From the NCBI GenBank assembly GCA_050732635.1, contig JBOHRE010000032.1, positions 1 to 30,980 on the forward strand: DNA of 30,980 nucleotides, written 5' to 3'. The translations under genes and the position numbers were made by a program. Below, piece by piece: positions 24,552-30,980 of the stretch (positions are counted from its first letter, which is position 1; each line of letters starts with the position of its first letter). Source of the stretch: JBOHRE01 sp050732635. Its GTDB lineage: Bacteria > Gemmatimonadota > Gemmatimonadetes > Longimicrobiales > RSA9. The notes below the pieces were generated by a model. That model was not told where the DNA came from. It did no database searches and saw only the letters and a program-made list of their open reading frames with translations.

Positions 24552-25331
24552 TCACAGCAGCCCCCTCACCCAGCCCCCATCGACCGCGATCGTCTGCGCC
24601 GTGATGTAGCTGGCGCGCTCCGATGCCAGGAACGCGACCAGCGCGGCCAGCTCGCGCGGCTCGCCGATCCTGCGCATTGGAATCTCGCGTTCCCACTGGG
24701 CAAAGGGCGCCGCCGCCGAGCCGCCTTCCACGGCGGCCAGTTCCAGCAGCCGTTCCGTTCTCGTAAACCCCGGCATCACGTTGTTGACGGTGATCCGATC
24801 ACCGGCGACCTGGTTGGCGAGCGTGCGCGCGAGCCCGGTGACGGCCGCGCGAATGCTGTTCGATAGGATCAGCGTGTCCACCGGCTGCTTCACCGCGATC
24901 GAGGTCACGTTGATGATCCGCCCCCAGCCTCGGCTGCGCATGCTCGGCAGCACGCTCTGGCACAAGGTGACCACGCTCTCCAGGAGCTGCTGGTATGCCG
25001 TTCGCCAGGCTTCCACTGGATGGGCCTCGAACGGTCCCGGTGGCGGGCCGCCGGTGTTGGTCACCAGGATGTCGACCGGCCCGAGCTGGCGCTCCGCCTG
25101 CTCGATCAGCTGCCGACCCGCGCCCGCCTGACCGAGATCCGCCGGAACCGCAACGACGCGGGCGCCGGTCTCGCTGGCGATCGCCTCGCGCGTCTCGTTC
25201 AACGCGTCGCTACTCCTCGCGCACAGCACCACCGAGGCGCCCTCCAGCGCCAGCTCGTGGGCGATGGCGCGGCCCAGGCCTCGACTGGAGCCGCCCACGA
25301 CGGCCACCCGTCCAGACAGCCCGAGGTCCAT
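24552..25331 (-). CDS. Atypical short-chain dehydrogenase/reductase (FabG-like, 259 aa)
   Basis: A Rossmann-fold SDR: cofactor loop GGSSRGLG (13-20), TNTGG (91-95, the NAG motif equivalent), NVTS with Ser144, NNVMPGFTRT (183-192) and a DGGW C-terminus. The catalytic YxxxK is missing: by alignment the Tyr is Ser157 and the Lys is Arg161 (LSNSIRAAV). Known BKR-like SDR groups share this loss, so the protein is not simply broken, but FabG-type activity cannot be assumed. The gene starts three bases after the cupin stop (25335) and is probably cotranscribed with it. Downstream comes the hexamer repeat and ilvE. The substrate is unknown. Confidence 0.85.
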   Translation of the reverse strand: MDLGLSGRVAVVGGSSRGLGRAIAHELALEGASVVLCARSSDALNETREAIASETGARVVAVPADLGQAGAGRQLIEQAERQLGPVDILVTNTGGPPPGPFEAHPVEAWRTAYQQLLESVVTLCQSVLPSMRSRGWGRIINVTSIAVKQPVDTLILSNSIRAAVTGLARTLANQVAGDRITVNNVMPGFTRTERLLELAAVEGGSAAAPFAQWEREIPMRRIGEPRELAALVAFLASERASYITAQTIAVDGGWVRGLL

Positions 25332-25334
25332 CCC

Positions 25335-25715
25335 TCAGTCCGCGGACTCGCGTGCGTGGAAGTACGAATCCGTGTGGTCCAGCCAGTCCTGCCGTGGCGG
25401 CGCGAAGATGTCCACGTCCAGCGTGTCCTCGAGCGCCTCGGCCTGGTGCGGCACATTGGACGGGATGTACAGGACCTCACCTGCACGAACCACGATCTCC
25501 TCGTCGCCTTGCTCGCCGATCTGGAACCGCAGCGCGCCCTCCAGGATGTAGGTGAGCTGCTCATTCTCGTGCGCGTGCCGCGGCACGATGCAGCCCCGGT
25601 CGAGGTACACGTGTGCCAGCATCATGCGCTCGCCCGTGATCAGGCGCCGGGCGATCAGGGGCGTCACCTGTTCGCGCGGGATGTCGTTCCAGCGGTAGTG
25701 GTGGACCGTGGCCAT
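25335..25715 (-). CDS. Cupin-domain protein (126 aa)
   Basis: A single small beta-barrel cupin. Motif 1 has His47, His49 and Gln53 (PRHAHENEQ, then YILEG), motif 2 has Pro85 and His90 (IPSNVPHQAEA). Three histidines plus Gln can bind a divalent metal, so it may be a dioxygenase, isomerase or sensor; the sequence does not decide. It is first in a set with the atypical SDR, three bases downstream, and has a good upstream promoter. The ATG (25713-25715) has no clear Shine-Dalgarno. Many cupin_2 proteins of this size are uncharacterised. Confidence 0.88.
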   Translation of the reverse strand: MATVHHYRWNDIPREQVTPLIARRLITGERMMLAHVYLDRGCIVPRHAHENEQLTYILEGALRFQIGEQGDEEIVVRAGEVLYIPSNVPHQAEALEDTLDVDIFAPPRQDWLDHTDSYFHARESAD

Positions 25716-25747
25716 CGGCTGGTGGGTTCGAGGATTCGGTTGCCGGG

Positions 25748-25777
25748 GTTATACGCATGGCCGCCGGACCCGCGCAA
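25748..25777 (-). promoter_or_regulatory. Putative sigma-70-type promoter of the cupin-SDR(-ilvE) set
   Basis: On the minus strand TTGCGC (25777-25772) and TATAAC (25753-25748) are separated by 18 bases and lie about 32 bases before the cupin ATG. The predicted leader is about 26 bases. The -10 is the most AT-rich spot in the region. Confidence 0.5.
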
Positions 25778-25886
25778 GCCAGGTTCGGACCGAGGCTGGC
25801 GGCGGAACACGACCCGCTCCAGCTTGGTAGCGGCGGAGCATGACGCGCGGGCGCAGTTCAGTGGAACCATGCAGGAGCGGGCATCG

Positions 25887-26018
25887 ATGAGAACGAGGAG
25901 CGGGTCGCTAGCGTACCGTGCGGCGTGCGGTGCGCTCAGCTCAGTCGCTGCCGGCGCACTCACGGCCGTCGGCGCGGCGGCGGTGCAGGCCGCGACGGCC
26001 ACGAACGGCAGCAATTGA
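25887..26018 (+). CDS. Possible small secreted or membrane peptide (43 aa), coupled to the glycosyltransferase
   Basis: Short frame with AGGAG (25873-25877) nine bases before ATG 25887, a good ribosome binding site. The peptide has a basic start (MRTRSGS) and an Ala/Gly/Val-rich hydrophobic run, like a signal peptide or one short membrane helix, ending ATATNGSN. Its stop TGA (26016-26018) overlaps a TTG that is in frame with the glycosyltransferase. It could be a leader peptide for coupling or spurious coding in GC-rich DNA. Apart from this frame, the roughly 310-base gap between the cupin and the glycosyltransferase holds only the cupin promoter. Confidence 0.35.
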   Translation: MRTRSGSLAYRAACGALSSVAAGALTAVGAAAVQAATATNGSN

Positions 26019-26026
26019 GCGCCCGC

Positions 26027-26734
26027 GTGCCGCCGGCGCCGATCATTGCACTGATCCCCGCCTACAACGCGGCGCATCTCATCGGACCCGTCATCGAGGC
26101 GGCCGGCCGGCACCTGCCGGTCACGGTGGTGGATGACGGGTCCACCGACGGCACCGCGGCGGCCGCCGAGGCGGCCGGTGCGCGGGTCATCCGCCAGCGG
26201 CCGAATCAGGGCAAGGGCGTCGCGCTGCGCAACGGATTTCAGCACGCGCTCAGCGAGAACTGCGAGGCCGTGCTGACGCTCGATGCGGACGGACAGCACG
26301 ATCCCGCCGAGATCCCGAAGTTCCTCGAGGCGTATCGCGCCCGCGGCGCCGACCTCATCATCGGCTACCGCGACTTCGACGCGATGCCGCTCAGCCGCAA
26401 GCTGGCCAACAAGAGCGGGACCACGGCGTTCTCCTGGGCGCTCGGCGAGCCGATCCGCGACAACCAGTCCGGCTACCGGCTGATCCGCCGCCGTCTCATG
26501 GACGCGACCCACGCCAGCGGCGAATCCGGCTTCGAGTTCGAGGTCGAGATGATCGTCCTCTGCGTGCAGCACGGCTACCGGCTCGATTGGGTGCCGATCC
26601 GAACCATCTACGCCGGCGCCGGTAGCCACATCCGGCCGGTCGAGCACGTGGTCAATTTCTTGCGCGTGGTCTGGAAAACCTGGCGCACCATGGCGACGCA
26701 TCGCGACGCCCGCGCCGGGCTCTCCGGGAGCTGA
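26027..26734 (+). CDS. GT2-family glycosyltransferase, DPM1/polyprenyl-phosphate type (235 aa)
   Basis: GT-A fold: IIALIPAYNA start (6-15), VVDDGSTDGT (34-43), the metal-binding DADGQHDP (86-93), and DNQSGYRLI (145-153), which matches the dolichol-phosphate-mannose synthase/GtrB group. These enzymes move a sugar from a nucleotide donor to polyprenyl phosphate at the membrane for envelope glycan assembly. There are no C-terminal membrane helices, so it is a soluble or peripheral DPM1-like form. The start is uncertain: GTG 26027 or TTG 26015; the frame extends upstream to 25925 but that part is Arg-rich and unlike the family. Acceptor and sugar are unknown. Confidence 0.88.
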   Translation: MPPAPIIALIPAYNAAHLIGPVIEAAGRHLPVTVVDDGSTDGTAAAAEAAGARVIRQRPNQGKGVALRNGFQHALSENCEAVLTLDADGQHDPAEIPKFLEAYRARGADLIIGYRDFDAMPLSRKLANKSGTTAFSWALGEPIRDNQSGYRLIRRRLMDATHASGESGFEFEVEMIVLCVQHGYRLDWVPIRTIYAGAGSHIRPVEHVVNFLRVVWKTWRTMATHRDARAGLSGS

Positions 26735-26796
26735 GCGGCCGCGCGGTCTGCGGTGGCGACGTCGCCCGGTAACGAAACCAGACCAAGGGAGACCAC

Positions 26797-27327
26797 ATGC
26801 GTTTGCATCATCTCGGGATCGTGGCAGCCGCTCTCGCGCTGCTCACCGCGGCGCCCGCCACCGCGCAGTTCGGCGTGGCCGGCGGGCCGACCTTCCCCAA
26901 CGGCGACCTGTCGGACATTACCGAGACGGGCTGGCATATTCAGGGCGTCCTCGGCTTTACGCCCGCCATGTTGCCCGTTGGGCTGCGGCTTGATGCCGGC
27001 TATCAGAAGCTTGCCTTCGAGAGTGATGTACCAGCGGATTTCGAGGAGTTGTTCGGCACGTTGAACGCGGTGCTCGCGTTGAGCGTGCCCGGACTGGCAC
27101 CCTACATCCACGCCGGCGTAGGCCTCTACGGCGACCGTCTCGACCCGGAAGATACCGGCAGCGCAGACTGGGAGACCAACTTCGGCCTGAACGGCGCGAT
27201 CGGCCTGCTGCTGCCGATCAGCCGTTGGAACACGTTCGTGGAAGCCAGGCTGCACCACGTCTTCAGTGACGGCGACCTCGGCTTCAACGTTCAGACCGTG
27301 CCGATCACGTTCGGCATCACCTTCTGA
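26797..27327 (+). CDS. Small outer-membrane beta-barrel protein (176 aa)
   Basis: A signal peptide (about residues 1-23, ending PATA|QF) precedes alternating hydrophobic/polar strands and glycine-rich turns. The chain ends with Phe (FGITF), the usual signal for BAM-mediated insertion. Length suggests an eight-stranded barrel of the OmpA/OmpX-like outer membrane beta-barrel class. The function is unknown. AAGGGAGA (26786-26793) lies three to six bases before ATG 26797, a strong ribosome binding site. It follows the glycosyltransferase by 62 bases, so cotranscription is possible, and a strong hairpin lies downstream. Confidence 0.82.
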   Translation: MRLHHLGIVAAALALLTAAPATAQFGVAGGPTFPNGDLSDITETGWHIQGVLGFTPAMLPVGLRLDAGYQKLAFESDVPADFEELFGTLNAVLALSVPGLAPYIHAGVGLYGDRLDPEDTGSADWETNFGLNGAIGLLLPISRWNTFVEARLHHVFSDGDLGFNVQTVPITFGITF

Positions 27328-27357
27328 GTCGCGCGCCGGCGTGATCGAGGGGCGAGC

Positions 27358-27386
27358 CGCCGGGAGCCGAGGTCGGGCTCCCGGCG
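27358..27386. terminator. Strong bidirectional hairpin between the convergent barrel and ettA genes
   Basis: CGCCGGGAGCC (27358-27368) and GGCTCCCGGCG (27376-27386) are perfect 11-base arms around a 7-base loop (27369-27375). It lies between two convergent stop codons (27327 and 27390) and can fold in both transcripts. No T tract follows, so termination would need Rho or pausing, or the hairpin protects both 3' ends. Confidence 0.65.
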
Positions 27387-27389
27387 CGG

Positions 27390-29068
<1,679 letters not shown>

Positions 29069-29072
<4 letters not shown>

Positions 29073-30980
29073 CGAACGTCCGGGTTTGAGGGGGGCCGCC
29101 GAGCCGCTCGGTCCGCGACCCACACGTTGTTCTCGCGGACGACGTCGGGATAGTCCTGCTCCGGGTCGATCTCGACGCGCACGACGGGTGAGCCTGCCGC
29201 CACGGTCACGCTCTGGCGGACGCGGCCCTCGAGCCAGGGCTCGACCGGTAGCTCGACGCGTTCCGTGCTGCCGTCTTCGCGAGTGATCACGAGGTCGACC
29301 GGCATGGGCACCCAGCCGCGGTCCAGGATGGTGATCCGCGTGCCCTCGGCTGCCGACTCCACGCTCTCGATGCCCTGCTCGAGCGCCCAGAGCCCGTCCT
29401 CCGTGCTCTCGTAGTACCACGCCCGCCAGAACCAGCCGAGGTCGCGGCCGGTCACGTCCTCGAAGGTGCGAAACAGGTCCCACGGATAGGGGTGCTTAAA
29501 GGCCCAGCGGTCGTAGAACGCGTGATAGGCCTGCAGGAACGCCTCGGTCCCGAGCATGGCCTCGAGCGCGGCCAGCACACTGGCCGGCTTGCTGTAGGAC
29601 GCGGCGCCGAACGCGCCCTCGGGGTAGACCCAGTCGGACCAGCGCAACATGGGCGCCTCGGCCCCCGAGAGCGCCCGCGCGAGGTAGGTCTGCTGGTCGG
29701 ACAGGTCGTGGTCGGGGCCGGGGAAGAACTCCATGCGTGAGCGGTTCTCGTTGTACGACGTCGTCCCCTCATCGAGCCAGGAGTAGCGCCGCTCGTTGCT
29801 GCTCAGGATCATCGGCAGCCACATGTGCGCGAGCTCGTGCGCGATCACGTAGTACAGCGCCGAGTCGCCCCGCTCGTTGTAGTCGCCGATCAGCGTCATC
29901 ATCGGGAACTCCATGCCGCCGCCGATGATGCCGCCGCCCTCGACCGCGCTCATGTGCTGCCAGGGGTAGGGCGTGTCGGTGTAGCGCGCCAGGAACGCAA
30001 GCGAGTGCTGGCTGTAGCGCGCGGCCTCGCTCCAGAGCGGGGCGCTCTCGCGGTAGAACGCGTCGACGCGCGCGTATTCGGTCGTGCCGACACCGTCGCG
30101 GTCGCCGATCTCGGTGCGCGCCGCGTCCCAGATCGACTGGCGCGTGGCGCTGAACGCGACGTCTCGGACCGAGTCGGCCACGAAACGCCAGGTCAGGTAG
30201 GCGCCCGGCTCGTCTTCCGGCAGCGTCGCGCTGGCGAAGTCTTCGGGTCCGACCACACGCACCACGTCGTCGCTGCGCTCGGCGCGGCGCAGCCGCTCGA
30301 TGATCCGCGGCTGCAATACCTCGTCGGCGTTCTGCAGCGTGCCGCTGGCCATGACGATCCAGTCGGCGGGCGCCTCCAGAGTCAGGTCGTAGGTGCCGAA
30401 GTCGGAGTAGAACTCGGCGGAGCCGCGGAACTGGTCGGTGTGCCAGCCATACACGTCGTCGTACACCGCCATCTGCGGGAACCAGTAGGCGATGTAGAAC
30501 AGGTTGTCGCTGTCCCAGCCCATGCGCCCGCCGAGCCCAGCCTTGGGCACGGTGAACGCCCAGTCGAACTCGAGCGTGATCGTCTGCCCGGCCTCGATCG
30601 CGCGAGGCGGCCGCAGCATCATAACCGTGCCGTCGACCGTGTAGCCGGGCCTCTGACCGAGCCGCAGCTCCTGTCCGAGCGCCGTGACCCGCAACAGCTC
30701 GACGCCACGCGTGAGCTCCACCATCTCCGTGCGGATCCCGCCGGGCGCGTGGAAGTTCTGCAGCAGGTGCACGTAGAGCACGTCGAGCCGATCCGGCGAG
30801 CGGTTGTGATAGCGGACCCGCTGAGTGCCCTCGACCCGCTTCGCCTCCGGGTCCAGCCTGGCGTGGATCGTGTAGTCGGCGCGCTGCTGCCAGTAGCGCG
30901 GCCCCGGCTCACCGGTCGCGGTGCGCGTGCCCTGGTCGATGGCCAACCGGTACGGCGGCGGCGGCAGCACGGGGTAGGGC
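29069..30980 (-). CDS. M1-family (gluzincin) metallopeptidase, 3' part (5' end off window)
   Basis: About 637 codons are visible, reading in from beyond the right edge. The zinc site is complete: HELAH followed by exactly 18 residues and Glu in WLDEGTTSY (about 29775-29850), the HEXXH(x)18E motif of M1 aminopeptidases. GGGMEFPMMTLIG just before it is the substrate-binding GXMEN-like loop. The N-terminal beta domain (YTIHARLDPEAKRVEGTQRVRY) is typical. A C-terminal beta domain of about 90 residues ends VRENNVWVADRAARRPPSNPDVR. Gemmatimonadota-type M1 proteins are usually exported; the signal peptide is outside the window. The last four bases overlap the ettA start. The substrate is not evident. 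Confidence 0.93.

Overview
The window is GC-rich and densely coded, with short intergenic gaps and frequent stop/start overlaps. It comes from a Gram-negative (two-membrane) bacterium: the sequence shows a Kdo transferase for lipid A, a lipobox lipoprotein and a small outer-membrane barrel. The gene repertoire (180-kDa-class NAD-glutamate dehydrogenase, a CysO-MoeB-rhodanese fusion beside a JAMM peptidase, several c-di-GMP proteins) resembles Gemmatimonadota or a neighbouring phylum. That placement is inference, since no rRNA or marker tree is available. No tRNA, rRNA, CRISPR array, insertion sequence, integrase or phage gene was recognised, so this looks like chromosomal core and lineage-specific sequence rather than a mobile island.

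Left part (1-4.5 kb): the 3' end of waaA and a convergent small lipoprotein gene. Next come a JAMM/Mov34 metallopeptidase overlapping a CysO/MoaD-like + MoeB + rhodanese triple fusion (a sulfur-transfer module), a GGTTGGT tandem repeat, a promoter, and a membrane-anchored DUF4015 glycoside-hydrolase-like protein ending in a clear intrinsic terminator.

Minus-strand run (4.5-11.4 kb), transcribed right to left: an unknown two-helix membrane protein, an MdlB-like ABC half-exporter, a 59-residue membrane protein, a CheY-like response regulator, a degenerate-GGDEF/EAL protein and a membrane-anchored MutS-like ATPase. Most junctions are overlaps or short gaps. A divergent promoter drives an orphan chemoreceptor (11.6-13.3 kb), followed by a GlsB/YeaQ-type membrane protein.

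Middle (13.7-21.3 kb): a minus-strand trio hisH-hisF-hisN in which the HisH-like protein has lost its catalytic cysteine and the HisF-like protein has several active-site changes. It is divergent from a 1638-residue NAD-dependent glutamate dehydrogenase. A perfect hairpin separates that gene from a convergent pseudo-REC/PAS/GGDEF/EAL protein (21.3-23.4 kb).

Right part (23.5-31 kb): a minus-strand set cupin -> atypical SDR -> ilvE, with a hexanucleotide repeat fused to the ilvE start codon. Then a plus-strand small ORF, a DPM1-like glycosyltransferase and an outer-membrane barrel, a strong bidirectional hairpin, and a minus-strand M1 metallopeptidase overlapping the ABC-F factor ettA. The M1 gene runs off the right edge.

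The two items most worth following are the cysteine-less HisH with the altered HisF, and the JAMM/CysO-MoeB-rhodanese pair, whose ubiquitin-like diglycine is buried inside the fusion.
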